Source: Streptomyces sp. ISL-94 (GTDB lineage Bacteria; Actinomycetota; Actinomycetes; Streptomycetales; Streptomycetaceae). Taken from it: a DNA stretch of 32,085 bases. The stretch spans positions 1 to 32,085 of the forward strand of contig NZ_JAGGOZ010000125.1 of assembly GCF_018614075.1 (NCBI RefSeq). Direction: 5' to 3'. The stretch's first letter is position 1; the number at the start of each line of letters is the position of its first letter. The notes under the pieces were generated by a model. It was not told where the DNA came from. It searched no databases and saw only the letters and a list, made by a program, of their open reading frames with translations. Shown in pieces: positions 15,419 to 24,503 of this stretch. A program made the position numbers and the translations under genes.

Positions 15419-15716
15419 GCACACCCCTGACAGAGAATCCAGCAAGCTCCGGCTCAGGCCACACAAGGAATGGGGGCCCGGTCAAGGCTTGCACGTACCA
15501 CGCCACTCTAGACGTTGCGCTTACGTCGCCCTGCGCGGGGGTCGCTTCGTGTTGGGCCGATCGGAGCGGGCTGTCAGGTGAACACCGGCCGGCGGCGCAG
15601 TGACGGAGTGTGGGCACTCGAATAGCTGCACGCCGTCGCGGGGGTAGGCTCGGAATCGCGCCGGTGCGACCGTCCGTCACCGGGAACAGACATGTGGAGA
15701 GGAGCCCTGACCAACG
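15419..15716. other. Divergent intergenic region between ctaB and tkt
   Basis: About 300 bases hold no supportable gene. They should contain the promoters for ctaB (minus) and for the tkt-tal-zwf-opcA series (plus). A TAGGCT at 15645-15650 has the -10 form for tkt but no convincing -35. A GGAGAGGAG purine run at 15695-15703 is the likely tkt ribosome site, 13 bases from the GTG. A TAGAGT on the minus strand near 15510 is a weak -10 candidate for ctaB. Confidence 0.4.
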
Positions 15717-17822
15717 GTGAGCACCAAGCCGACCACCACAGAGCTCGAGTGGACCGAACTGGACCAGCGGGCCGTCGACACCGCCCGCATCCTGGCCGCT
15801 GACGCGGTCCAGAAGGTCGGAAACGGCCACCCCGGTACGGCGATGAGCCTGGCCCCCGCCGCGTACACCCTCTTCCAGAAGGTGATGCGGCACGACCCGG
15901 CGGACCATGAGTGGGTCGGCCGCGACCGCTTCGTGCTCTCCGCGGGGCACTCGTCCCTCACCCTTTACACCCAGCTCTACCTGGGCGGCTTCGGCCTGGA
16001 GCTGGACGACCTCGAGGCGTTCCGCACCTGGGGCTCCAAGACCCCCGGCCACCCGGAGTACGGCCACACGGCCGCCGTCGAGACCACCACCGGCCCGCTG
16101 GGCCAGGGCATCGCCAACGCGGTGGGCATGGCCATGGCCGCCCGCTACGAGCGCGGCCTGTTCGACCCGGAGGCCCCCCAGGGCTCCTCCCCGTTCGACC
16201 ACATGATCTACGCGATCGCGGGCGACGGCTGCCTCCAGGAGGGCATCTCCCACGAGGCGTCCGCGCTGGCCGGCCACCAGAAGCTCGGCAACCTGGTGCT
16301 TCTGTGGGACGACAACCACATCTCCATCGAGGGCGACACCGAGACGGCCGTCTCCGAGGACACCCTGAAGCGCTACGAGGCGTACGGCTGGCACGTCCAG
16401 CGCGTCGCGCAGCAGGAGAACGGCGACCTCGACCCGAAGGCGCTGTACAAGGCCCTCCAGGCCGCCAAGGCCGAGACCGAGCGCCCCTCCTTCATCGCGA
16501 TGCGCTCGATCATCGCCTGGCCGGCCCCGCACGCCCAGAACACCGAGGCGGCGCACGGCTCGGCGCTCGGCGACGACGAGGTCGCGGCCACCAAGCGCGT
16601 CCTCGGCTTCGACCCGGAGAAGACCTTCGAGGTCTCCGACGAGGTCATCGCCCACACCCGCAAGGCACTCGACCGCGGCCGCGAGGCCAAGGCCGCGTGG
16701 GAGAAGGACTTCTCCGCCTGGCGCACCGCCAACCCGGAGCGCGCCGCCGAGTTCGACCGCATCAACGCCAACGAGCTGCCCGCGGGCTGGGAGGACAAGC
16801 TCCCCGTCTTCGAAGCCGGCAAGGGCGTCGCCACCCGCGCCGCCTCCGGCAAGGTGCTCCAGGCGCTCGGCGCGGTCATCCCGGAGCTGTGGGGCGGCTC
16901 GGCCGACCTGGCCGGCTCCAACAACACGACCATCGACAAGGACTCCTCGTTCCTGCCGGTGGGCAACCCGCTGCCGGAGGCCGACCCGTACGGCCGCACC
17001 ATCCACTTCGGCATCCGCGAGCACGCCATGGCCGCGGCCATGAACGGCATCGCCCTGCACGGCCACACCCGCATCTACGGCGGCACCTTCCTGGTGTTCT
17101 CCGACTACATGCGCAACGCCGTCCGCCTGTCCGCGCTGATGCACGTGCCGGTGACGTACGTGTGGACGCACGACTCCGTCGGCCTCGGCGAGGACGGCCC
17201 GACCCACCAGCCGGTCGAGCACCTGGCCTCGCTGCGCGCCATCCCGGGGCTGAACGTGGTCCGCCCGGCCGACGCGAACGAGACCGCCGTCGCCTGGCGC
17301 GAGATCCTGAGGCGCCACACCAAGGTGTTCGGCAAGGGCGCCCCGCACGGTCTGGCGCTCACCCGCCAGGGCGTGCCGACCTACGAGTGCAACGAGGACG
17401 CCGCCAAGGGCGGCTACGTGCTCTTCGAGGCGGACGGCGGAGAGCCGCAGGTCGTCCTCATCGGCACCGGCTCCGAGGTCCAGCTCGCCGTCGCCGCCCG
17501 CGAGGCACTGCAGGCCGAGGGCATCGCGGCCCGTGTGGTCTCGATGCCGTCCGTCGAGTGGTTCGAGGAGCAGGACCAGGCGTACAAGGACAGCGTCCTG
17601 CCGCCCTCCGTCAAGGCGCGCGTCGCGGTCGAGGCGGGCATCGGCCTGACCTGGCACCGTTACGTGGGCGACGCGGGCCGCATCGTGTCGCTGGAGCACT
17701 TCGGCGCCTCCGCCGACGCGAAGGTGCTGTTCCGCGAGTTCGGTTTCACCGCCGAGGCCGTGACCGCCGCCGCGAAGGCTTCTCTCGATGAAGCGCGTGG
17801 CCTCTCGGCCACCGCCCGCTGA
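15717..17822 (+). CDS. tkt: Transketolase
   Basis: A 701-residue cytosolic thiamine-diphosphate enzyme that moves two-carbon ketol units between sugar phosphates in the non-oxidative pentose-phosphate pathway. Visible are GNGHPGTAMSLAP with His38, SAGHSSLTLY with His78, the ThDP/Mg motif from GDGCLQEG (169-176) to Asn200 in LLWDDNHISIEGD, the cofactor-activating Glu435 in FGIREHAMAA, and THDSVGLGEDGPTHQP in the pyrimidine domain. Three domains in normal order and normal length. The start is GTG 15717 (MSTKPTTTELEW), with GGAG about 12 bases upstream. It is the first gene of the tkt-tal-zwf-opcA series. Confidence 0.97.
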   Translation: MSTKPTTTELEWTELDQRAVDTARILAADAVQKVGNGHPGTAMSLAPAAYTLFQKVMRHDPADHEWVGRDRFVLSAGHSSLTLYTQLYLGGFGLELDDLEAFRTWGSKTPGHPEYGHTAAVETTTGPLGQGIANAVGMAMAARYERGLFDPEAPQGSSPFDHMIYAIAGDGCLQEGISHEASALAGHQKLGNLVLLWDDNHISIEGDTETAVSEDTLKRYEAYGWHVQRVAQQENGDLDPKALYKALQAAKAETERPSFIAMRSIIAWPAPHAQNTEAAHGSALGDDEVAATKRVLGFDPEKTFEVSDEVIAHTRKALDRGREAKAAWEKDFSAWRTANPERAAEFDRINANELPAGWEDKLPVFEAGKGVATRAASGKVLQALGAVIPELWGGSADLAGSNNTTIDKDSSFLPVGNPLPEADPYGRTIHFGIREHAMAAAMNGIALHGHTRIYGGTFLVFSDYMRNAVRLSALMHVPVTYVWTHDSVGLGEDGPTHQPVEHLASLRAIPGLNVVRPADANETAVAWREILRRHTKVFGKGAPHGLALTRQGVPTYECNEDAAKGGYVLFEADGGEPQVVLIGTGSEVQLAVAAREALQAEGIAARVVSMPSVEWFEEQDQAYKDSVLPPSVKARVAVEAGIGLTWHRYVGDAGRIVSLEHFGASADAKVLFREFGFTAEAVTAAAKASLDEARGLSATAR

Positions 17823-17856
17823 CGCCGGTACAAGACCAGTAGGAGATGCAATTCCC

Positions 17857-18975
17857 ATGACAGACGCACTCAAGCGCCTCTCCGACGAGGGCGTGGCGAT
17901 CTGGCTCGACGACCTGTCCCGCAAGCGCATCACGTCGGGCAACCTGGCGGAGCTCATCGACCAGTCGCACGTGGTCGGTGTCACCACCAACCCGTCGATC
18001 TTCCAGAAGGCGATCAGCAGCGGTGACGGTTACGAGCAGCAGCTCACCGACCTCGCCGCCCGCAAGGTCACCGTGGAGGAGGCCCTGCGCATGATCACCA
18101 CGGCGGACGTCCGCGACGCCGCCGACATCCTGCGCCCGGTCTACGACCGCACCGACGGCCAGGACGGCCGCGTGTCGATCGAGGTCGACCCGCGCCTGGC
18201 CCACAGCACCGCGGCGACCGTCGCCGAGGCCAAGCAGCTCGCCTGGCTGGTGGACCGCCCGAACACGCTCATCAAGATCCCGGCGACCAAGGCCGGCCTG
18301 CCGGCGATCACCGAGGTCATCGGCAAGGGCATCAGCGTCAACGTCACGCTGATCTTCTCGCTGGAGCGCTACCGCGAGGTCATGGACGCGTACCTGGCGG
18401 GTCTGGAGAAGGCCAAGGCCGCCGGCCTGGACCTCTCCCTGATCCACTCGGTCGCCTCCTTCTTCGTGTCCCGCGTGGACAGCGAGATCGACAAGCGCCT
18501 GGACGCCGTCGGCACCGACGAGGCGAAGTCCCTCAAGGGCAAGGCGGCGCTCGCCAACGCCCGTCTGGCCTACGAGGCGTACGAGGCGGTCTTCTCCTCG
18601 GACCGCTGGACCGCCCTGGAGCGTGTCGGCGCCAACAAGCAGCGCGCGCTGTGGGCTTCGACGGGCGTCAAGGACCCGGCGTACAAGGACACCCTGTACG
18701 TGGACGACCTGGTCGCCCCGAACACGGTGAACACCATGCCGGAGGCCACCCTGGAGGCCACCGCCGACCACGGCCGGATCACTGGTGACACGGTGCGCGG
18801 CACCTACGAGCAGGCGCGCGCCGAGCTCGACGCGGTCGCGAAGCTGGGCATCTCGTACGACGATGTGGTGCAGCTGCTCGAAGACGAGGGCGTCGAGAAG
18901 TTCGAGGCGTCCTGGAACGACCTGCTGAAGTCGACCGAGGCGGAGCTTGAGCGCCTCGCCCCCACGGAGGCCTGA
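17857..18975 (+). CDS. tal: Transaldolase
   Basis: A 372-residue class I aldolase that transfers dihydroxyacetone units from sedoheptulose-7-phosphate to glyceraldehyde-3-phosphate. The Schiff-base lysine is Lys140 in NTLIKIPATKAG, and the first signature is GVTTNPSIFQKAI (41-53). This is the longer transaldolase form found in actinobacteria and cyanobacteria. The ATG at 17857 is chosen because of the AGGAG at 17841-17845 and the MTDALKRL start; an upstream frame extension overlaps tkt. It lies 34 bases after tkt and five bases before zwf. Confidence 0.97.
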   Translation: MTDALKRLSDEGVAIWLDDLSRKRITSGNLAELIDQSHVVGVTTNPSIFQKAISSGDGYEQQLTDLAARKVTVEEALRMITTADVRDAADILRPVYDRTDGQDGRVSIEVDPRLAHSTAATVAEAKQLAWLVDRPNTLIKIPATKAGLPAITEVIGKGISVNVTLIFSLERYREVMDAYLAGLEKAKAAGLDLSLIHSVASFFVSRVDSEIDKRLDAVGTDEAKSLKGKAALANARLAYEAYEAVFSSDRWTALERVGANKQRALWASTGVKDPAYKDTLYVDDLVAPNTVNTMPEATLEATADHGRITGDTVRGTYEQARAELDAVAKLGISYDDVVQLLEDEGVEKFEASWNDLLKSTEAELERLAPTEA

Positions 18976-18980
18976 ACACC

Positions 18981-20507
18981 TTGTCTGGAAACGGAGCGAA
19001 CCCGCTTCGTGACGCACAGGACCGGCGGCTCCCGCGCATCGCGGGGCCGTCCGGCCTGGTCATTTTCGGCGTTACGGGTGACCTGTCGCGCAAGAAGCTG
19101 ATGCCTGCCGTCTACGACCTGGCCAACCGCGGTCTGCTCCCGCCGGGCTTCTCGCTCATCGGGTTCGCCCGCCGCGAGTGGGAGCACGAGGACTTCGCCC
19201 AGGAGGTGTACGAGGCCGTCAAGGAGCACTCGCGCACGCCGTTCCGCGAGGAGGTCTGGCAGCAGCTGGTGCAGGGCTGCCGGTTCGTGCAGGGCAACTT
19301 CGACGACGACGCGGCCTTCGAAACCCTGAAGGCCACGATCGAGGAGCTGGACAAGGCGCAGGGCACCGGCGGCAACTTCGCCTTCTACCTGTCCGTCCCC
19401 CCGAAGTTCTTCCCCAAGGTGGTCCAGCAGCTCAAGGACCACGGCCTGGCGCAGAAGGAGGGCTCCTGGCGGCGTGCCGTCATCGAGAAGCCCTTCGGCC
19501 ACGACCTGAAGAGCGCCGAGGAGCTCAACAAGGTCGTCCACGAGGTCTTCCCCCGTGACGAGGTCTTCCGGATCGACCACTACCTCGGCAAGGAGACCGT
19601 CCAGAACATCCTGGCGCTCCGCTTCGCCAACACCATGTTCGAGCCGATCTGGAACCGGTCGTACGTCGACCACGTGCAGATCACCATGGCCGAGGACATC
19701 GGCATCGGCGGCCGGGCCGGCTACTACGACGGCATCGGCGCGGCCCGCGACGTCATCCAGAACCACCTGCTGCAGCTGCTGGCGCTGACGGCGATGGAGG
19801 AGCCCGGCTCATTCCACCCCAAGGCGCTGGTGGCCGAGAAGCTGAAGGTCCTGACGGCGGTGCAGCTGCCGGAAGACCTGGGCAAGCACACCGTGCGCGG
19901 CCAGTACGCGGCGGCCTGGCAGGGCGGCGAGAAGGTCGTCGGGTACCTCGAAGAGGACGGGATCGACCCCAAGTCGAAGACCGACACCTACGCGGCCATC
20001 CGCCTGGAGATCAACAACCGCCGCTGGGCGGGCGTCCCCTTCTACCTGCGGACGGGCAAGCGCCTGGGCCGCCGGGTGACGGAGATCGCGGTGGTCTTCA
20101 AGCGGGCCCCGTACCTGCCGTTCGAGTCGGGCGCGACCGAGGAGCTGGGGCAGAACGCCCTGGTCATCCGGGTCCAGCCGGACGAGGGCGTGACGGTCCG
20201 CTTCGGCTCCAAGGTCCCCGGCACCTCCATGGAGGTCCGGGACGTCACCATGGACTTCGCCTACGGCGAGTCCTTCACGGAGTCGAGCCCCGAGGCGTAC
20301 GAGCGGCTGATCCTCGACGTCCTGCTGGGCGACGCGAACCTCTTCCCGCGCCACCAGGAGGTCGAACTGTCCTGGAACATCCTCGACCCGATCGAGGAGT
20401 ACTGGGACAAGCACGGCAAGCCCGCGCAGTACCCGGCGGGCACCTGGGGGCCGGTCGAGGCGGACGAGATGCTCGCACGAGACGGACGGAGCTGGCGCCG
20501 GCCATGA
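18981..20507 (+). CDS. zwf: Glucose-6-phosphate 1-dehydrogenase
   Basis: A 508-residue enzyme for the first oxidative step of the pentose-phosphate pathway: glucose-6-phosphate to 6-phosphogluconolactone, making NADPH. The dinucleotide site is IFGVTGDLSRKKLMP (28-42), EKPFG is at 169-173, and the active-site signature RIDHYLGKE is at 197-205 with His200. The start is TTG 18981, with GGAGG ten bases upstream inside the end of tal. The 3' end overlaps opcA (ATGA), so the two proteins are made together. No regulatory insertion is seen. Confidence 0.97.
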   Translation: MSGNGANPLRDAQDRRLPRIAGPSGLVIFGVTGDLSRKKLMPAVYDLANRGLLPPGFSLIGFARREWEHEDFAQEVYEAVKEHSRTPFREEVWQQLVQGCRFVQGNFDDDAAFETLKATIEELDKAQGTGGNFAFYLSVPPKFFPKVVQQLKDHGLAQKEGSWRRAVIEKPFGHDLKSAEELNKVVHEVFPRDEVFRIDHYLGKETVQNILALRFANTMFEPIWNRSYVDHVQITMAEDIGIGGRAGYYDGIGAARDVIQNHLLQLLALTAMEEPGSFHPKALVAEKLKVLTAVQLPEDLGKHTVRGQYAAAWQGGEKVVGYLEEDGIDPKSKTDTYAAIRLEINNRRWAGVPFYLRTGKRLGRRVTEIAVVFKRAPYLPFESGATEELGQNALVIRVQPDEGVTVRFGSKVPGTSMEVRDVTMDFAYGESFTESSPEAYERLILDVLLGDANLFPRHQEVELSWNILDPIEEYWDKHGKPAQYPAGTWGPVEADEMLARDGRSWRRP

Positions 20508-21565
20508 AGATCGACCTCACGGAGACCAACTCCAGCAAGATCAATGCCGCGATGGTGCAGGCACGCCGGGACATCGGCACGCCGGCCATCGGCATGGTCC
20601 TCACGCTGGTGATCGTGACCGACGAGGAGAACGCGTACGACGCGCTCAAGTCGGCGAACGACGCGTCCCACGAACACCCCTCGCGGATCGTCGTCGTCAT
20701 CAAGCGGGTCAGCCGCTCGCCGCGCAGCCGCCGCGATGCCCGTCTCGACGCGGAAGTCCGCGTCGGGGCGGACTCCGGCAGCGGCGAAACGGTTGTGCTC
20801 CGCCTTCACGGCGATCTGGTCGACCACGCCCAGTCGGTGGTTCTCCCGCTGCTCCTGCCGGACGCCCCCGTGGTCGTCTGGTGGCCGGACGGCGCCCCGT
20901 CGGACCTGGCGGGCGACCCGCTGGGGGCGCTGGGCCAGCGCCGGATCACCGACACGTACTCCTGCGAGAACCCGATCGGGGCACTCGCCAAGCGGGCGGC
21001 GGCGTACGCCCCCGGGGACACGGACCTGTCCTGGACCCGGATCACGCCGTGGCGCTCCATGCTGGCGGCCGCGCTGGACCAGCAGCGGGTGTCGGTGGTC
21101 TCGGCGCTCGTCGAGGGCGAGGACGAGAACCCGAGCTGCGAACTGCTGGCCATGTGGCTGGCGGACCGGCTCGGCGTGCCCGTCCAGCGCACCCTGTCCT
21201 CGGGGCCGGGTCTCACGGCCGTACGCCTGGAGACCAAGGACGGCGCGATCGTCCTGGACCGGGCGGACGGGGCGCTGGCCACGCTGTGCATGCCGGGGCA
21301 GCCCGACCGTGCGGTGGCGCTGAAGCGCCGCGAGACGGCCGAGCTCCTCGCGGAGGAGCTGCGCCGCCTGGACCCGGACAACACGTACGAGGCCTCGCTG
21401 AAGTTCGGCGTGACCCGTCTGGAGTCATCCCCGGCCCCCGCCCCGGCCGAGGCGGCCCCGAAGCCGGCTCCGGCCGAGGCCGACGCCGACGCCGACGCCG
21501 GGGAGTCCGCCCCGGCGCCCCCGAAGCCGGCCCCCAAGGCCGCCAAGAAGGCCGCGGCCAAGTAA
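20504..21565 (+). CDS. opcA: OpcA, glucose-6-phosphate dehydrogenase assembly protein
   Basis: A 353-residue OpcA homologue. In cyanobacteria and actinobacteria OpcA is needed for the assembly or activation of the Zwf enzyme. The conserved core includes MKIDLTETNSSKINAAM, RIVVVIKRVSRSPRS, LPDAPVVVWWPDGAPSD, and DLSWTRITPWRSMLAAALD. After about residue 308 comes a low-complexity Pro/Ala/Glu/Lys tail with an Asp-Ala run coded by tandem GCCGAC units (about 21480-21499), ending in KAAKKAAAK. The ATG at 20504 overlaps the zwf stop, fitting a stoichiometric partner. Confidence 0.95.
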   Translation: MKIDLTETNSSKINAAMVQARRDIGTPAIGMVLTLVIVTDEENAYDALKSANDASHEHPSRIVVVIKRVSRSPRSRRDARLDAEVRVGADSGSGETVVLRLHGDLVDHAQSVVLPLLLPDAPVVVWWPDGAPSDLAGDPLGALGQRRITDTYSCENPIGALAKRAAAYAPGDTDLSWTRITPWRSMLAAALDQQRVSVVSALVEGEDENPSCELLAMWLADRLGVPVQRTLSSGPGLTAVRLETKDGAIVLDRADGALATLCMPGQPDRAVALKRRETAELLAEELRRLDPDNTYEASLKFGVTRLESSPAPAPAEAAPKPAPAEADADADAGESAPAPPKPAPKAAKKAAAK

Positions 21566-21590
21566 CCGGGCCCTGCGGGGCTTTCCCCAA

Positions 21591-21720
21591 CCCGCCCCTT
21601 CCCGAAACCGGGCTCCGCCCGGACCCGGTCCTCAAACGCCGGACAGGCTGACAATTTCAGCCTCGCCGGCGTTTGAGGCGCGGGGTCTGGGGCGGAGCCC
21701 CAGTTTCGGGAAGGGGCGGG
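21591..21720. repeat. Large imperfect palindrome, Streptomyces-type intergenic repeat
   Basis: Arms of about 52 bases (21591-21642 and 21666-21720) are imperfect reverse complements. They share CCCGCCCCTTCCCGAAAC at the outside and CTCAAACGCCGG near the centre. The centre is itself a hairpin: AGGCTGA (21645-21651), five bases, TCAGCCT (21657-21663). The element fills most of the 216-base gap between opcA and pgl. I recall closely similar units, with the Cys-like CGGCGTTTGAGG core, between many Streptomyces genes. It could act as a terminator or attenuator splitting pgl from opcA. The rest of the gap shows only a small GGGG-CTTT-CCCC hairpin near 21577. Confidence 0.75.
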
Positions 21721-21781
21721 GAACGGCTCCGCGCAGCGGCACCCCCGCCCCGCATCGGCACTACACAAAAGGCGGCAGCAC

Positions 21782-22570
21782 ATGGGTATGACGACTCCCC
21801 AGGTCGTCGTCCACCGGGACAAAGAGCTGATGGCCCAGGCCGCGGCAGCCCGGCTCATCACGAAGATCGTGGACGCACAGACGGCCCGCGGCACCGCATC
21901 CGTGGTCCTCACCGGCGGACGCAACGGCAACGGCCTCCTCGCCGCGCTCGCCGCCGCCCCGGCCGGGGACGCCGTCGACTGGGCCCGGCTGGACCTCTGG
22001 TGGGGCGACGAGCGGTACGTCCCCGCCGACGACCCCGAGCGCAACCACATGCAGGCCCGTGCGGCCCTCCTGGACGCCGTGCCCGTGGACCCGGCCCGGG
22101 TCCACGTCATGCCGGCCTCGGACGGCCCGTACGGGACCGACGTGGACGCGGCGGCGGCCTCGTACGCGGCCGAACTCGCGCGGGCGGCCGGCCCGGAGGA
22201 CCACGGCCCGGTCCCCCGCTTCGACGTGCTGATGCTGGGCGTGGGCCCGGACACGCACGTGGCCTCCCTCTTCCCGGAGCACCCGGCGGCGCGCGAGAGC
22301 GAGCGCACGGTGGTCGGCGTGCACGGCGCACCGAAGCCCCCGCCCACCCGGATCTCGCTGACCCTCCCGGCCATCCGGGCGGCCCGTGAGGTGTGGCTGC
22401 TGGCCGCCGGCGAGGACAAGGCCGGCGCGGTGGCCATCGCACTCGGCGGCGCCGGGGGCATCCAGGCCCCGGCCGCGGAGGCGTACGGCCGCTCCCGCAC
22501 CCTGTGGCTCCTGGACCGGACGGCGGCGGCCAAGCTCCCCTCCGGGATGTACCCGCCCGCCTCGGCCTGA
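21782..22570 (+). CDS. pgl: 6-phosphogluconolactonase
   Basis: A 262-residue Pgl/DevB-type hydrolase that opens 6-phosphogluconolactone to 6-phosphogluconate, the step after Zwf. Marks are VVLTGGRNGNGLLAAL (41-56), LWWGDERYVP (72-81), NHMQARAALLD and the catalytic-region GVGPDTHVASLFPEH, where most family members have GxGxDGHxASLFP. The ATG at 21782 or the one at 21788 (MTTPQVVVHRD) could be the start; the ribosome site is poor in both cases. Unlike the other pentose-phosphate genes it is separated from opcA by the palindromic repeat, so it may be expressed partly by itself. Confidence 0.95.
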   Translation: MGMTTPQVVVHRDKELMAQAAAARLITKIVDAQTARGTASVVLTGGRNGNGLLAALAAAPAGDAVDWARLDLWWGDERYVPADDPERNHMQARAALLDAVPVDPARVHVMPASDGPYGTDVDAAAASYAAELARAAGPEDHGPVPRFDVLMLGVGPDTHVASLFPEHPAARESERTVVGVHGAPKPPPTRISLTLPAIRAAREVWLLAAGEDKAGAVAIALGGAGGIQAPAAEAYGRSRTLWLLDRTAAAKLPSGMYPPASA

Positions 22571-22590
22571 CGCGTAGCGCACAGGGCGGA

Positions 22591-22621
22591 AGCGCCCCGC
22601 ACCTTCGAGGTGCGGGGCGCT
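22591..22621. terminator. Bidirectional intrinsic terminator between pgl and pgi
   Basis: A perfect 14-bp stem (AGCGCCCCGCACCT and its complement) with a three-base TCG loop sits in the gap between the convergent pgl and pgi genes, 20 bases after the pgl stop. It would serve both strands. Confidence 0.85.
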
Positions 22622-22644
22622 CTGCCGTCCGTACGCGCCGATCG

Positions 22645-24360
22645 TCAGCCGCGGCCGCGCAGCTCCCGGTACGTGGCCACCAGAGCCTTCGTCGAGGCGT
22701 CCAGGCCCGGTACGTCCGCGCCCTCCGTCAGCGCCGGCTCGACCCGCTTGGCGAGGACCTTGCCGAGCTCCACGCCCCACTGGTCGAAGGAGTCGATGTT
22801 CCACACCGCGCCCTGGACGAACACCTTGTGCTCGTAGAGCGCGATCAGCTGCCCCAGCACCGCCGGGGTGAGCTCGGTCGCCAGGATGGTCGTCGTGGGG
22901 TGGTTCCCCTGGAAGGTCTTGTGCGGGACCAGCGACTCCGGGGCGCCTTCCGCCCGCACCTCGCCCGCCGTCTTGCCGAAGGCCAGCGCCTGCGTCTGCG
23001 CGAAGAAGTTCGCCATCAGCAGGTCGTGCTGGGCCGCCAAGGCGGTTCCCAGCTCCGCCACCGGGTGTGCGAAGCCGATGAAGTCGGCGGGGATCACCTT
23101 CGTCCCCTGGTGGATCAGCTGGTAGTAGGCGTGCTGCCCGTTGGTGCCGGGCGTGCCCCACACCACCGGTCCGGTCTGCCACTCCACCGGATTGCCGTCG
23201 CGGTCCACGGACTTGCCGTTGGACTCCATGTCCAGCTGCTGCAAGTACGCGGTGAAGCGGGAGAGGTAGTGGCTGTAGGGAAGCACCGCGTGCGACTGGG
23301 CGTCGAAGAAGGCGCCGTACCAGATGCCCAACAGGCCCAGCAGCAGCGGCGCGTTCTCCTCCGGCGGCGCCGTGCGGAAGTGCCGGTCCATGGCGTGGAA
23401 GCCGCCGAGCAGCTCGCGGAAGGCGTCCGGGCCGATCGCGATCATCAGGGAGAGCCCGATGGCGGAGTCGAAGGAGTAGCGTCCGCCGACCCAGTCCCAG
23501 AACTCGAACATGTTGGCCGGATCGATGCCGAATCCGGTGACCTTCTCGGCGTTGGTGGACAGCGCCACGAAGTGCCGTGCCACCGCCGCCTGGTCCCCGC
23601 CCAGCCCCGCCAGCAGCCACTCCCGCGCCGATTCGGCGTTGGTGATGGTCTCGATCGTGGTGAAGGTCTTGGAGGCGATGATGAACAGCGTCTCGGCCGG
23701 GTCCAGGTCCCGCAGGGCCTCGTGCAGGTCCGCGCCGTCCACGTTGGACACGAAGCGCACGGTCAACGCGCGGTCGGTGAAGGCCCGCAGGGCCTCGTAC
23801 GCCATCGCCGGACCGAGGTCGGAGCCGCCGATGCCGATGTTGACGACGTTCCTGATGCGCTGTCCGGTGAAGCCGGTCCACTCCCCCGACCTGACCTGGT
23901 CGCAGAAGGCCGCCATCTTGTCGAGGACGGCGTGCACGCCGGGGACGACGTTCTCGCCGTCCACCTCGACGACGGCGTCCTGCGGTGCGCGCAGGGCCGT
24001 GTGCAGGACCGCCCGGTCCTCGGTCGTGTTGATCTTCTCGCCGCGGAACATCGCCTCGCGCAGCTCGGCCACGCCCGTCGCCGCGGCCAGTTCGCGCAGC
24101 AGCCTCAGCGTCTCGTCGGTCACGAGGTGCTTCGAGTAGTCGATGTGCAGGTCCCCGACCCGCAGTGTGTAGCCGGTACCGCGGCCCGGATTCTCCTCGA
24201 ACAGCTCCCGCAGATGCGTCTGCCCGAATTCCTCCCGGTGCTTGCCGAGCGCCAGCCACTCCGCGGTCCGGTTGAGCTTCGTACGTCCCACCCGTCGCCA
24301 GCCACCACCCTCGTTTGACGCGCTTCGCGCGGCGGCCTGATCTGCGTTCATCTCGGACAT
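22645..24360 (-). CDS. pgi: Glucose-6-phosphate isomerase
   Basis: A 571-residue isomerase joining glycolysis to the pentose-phosphate pathway (glucose-6-phosphate to fructose-6-phosphate). Visible are NIGIGGSDLGP (174-184), the substrate loop SKTFTTIETITNAES (230-244), GGRYSFDSAIGLSLMIAIG, TNGQHAYYQLIHQGTK and the C-terminal signature QWGVELGK. It is of the long eukaryote/proteobacteria type. The ATG at 24360 is chosen over a frame that extends to 24435, since the extension crosses into the upstream gene's terminator region; ATG 24351 is an alternative. The ribosome site is weak. The gene is convergent with pgl and follows the rbpA-like gene on the same strand. Confidence 0.96.
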   Translation of the reverse strand: MSEMNADQAAARSASNEGGGWRRVGRTKLNRTAEWLALGKHREEFGQTHLRELFEENPGRGTGYTLRVGDLHIDYSKHLVTDETLRLLRELAAATGVAELREAMFRGEKINTTEDRAVLHTALRAPQDAVVEVDGENVVPGVHAVLDKMAAFCDQVRSGEWTGFTGQRIRNVVNIGIGGSDLGPAMAYEALRAFTDRALTVRFVSNVDGADLHEALRDLDPAETLFIIASKTFTTIETITNAESAREWLLAGLGGDQAAVARHFVALSTNAEKVTGFGIDPANMFEFWDWVGGRYSFDSAIGLSLMIAIGPDAFRELLGGFHAMDRHFRTAPPEENAPLLLGLLGIWYGAFFDAQSHAVLPYSHYLSRFTAYLQQLDMESNGKSVDRDGNPVEWQTGPVVWGTPGTNGQHAYYQLIHQGTKVIPADFIGFAHPVAELGTALAAQHDLLMANFFAQTQALAFGKTAGEVRAEGAPESLVPHKTFQGNHPTTTILATELTPAVLGQLIALYEHKVFVQGAVWNIDSFDQWGVELGKVLAKRVEPALTEGADVPGLDASTKALVATYRELRGRG

Positions 24361-24436
24361 CAACCCGTTTCTTCCGTCCTGTCGTGCCCCGCCACTCTCC
24401 AACCTAAGGGATCCCAAGCGGCGCAACCCACACAAA

Positions 24437-24480
24437 GAGGCCCGGTTGCACAGGAGAAGACTCCTGCGCGACCGGGCCTC
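24437..24480 (-). terminator. Intrinsic terminator downstream of the RbpA-family gene
   Basis: A 20-bp stem with two imperfect positions (GAGGCCCGGT at the base, CAGGAG at the top) and a four-base AAGA loop begins 23 bases after the stop at 24504. In the minus direction it is followed by TTTGTGTGGG. It should separate rbpA-like transcription from pgi. Confidence 0.85.
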
Positions 24481-24503
24481 AGGTCACACGTGCCGGGCGG
24501 ACT

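Noticed and set aside
15099..17990. Very long open frame (963 codons) on the minus strand across tkt
   Set aside because: It is the shadow of the transketolase gene in GC-rich DNA; its residues are Gly/Ala/Arg/Val/Asp-rich with no family motif, while the plus strand has complete transketolase motifs.
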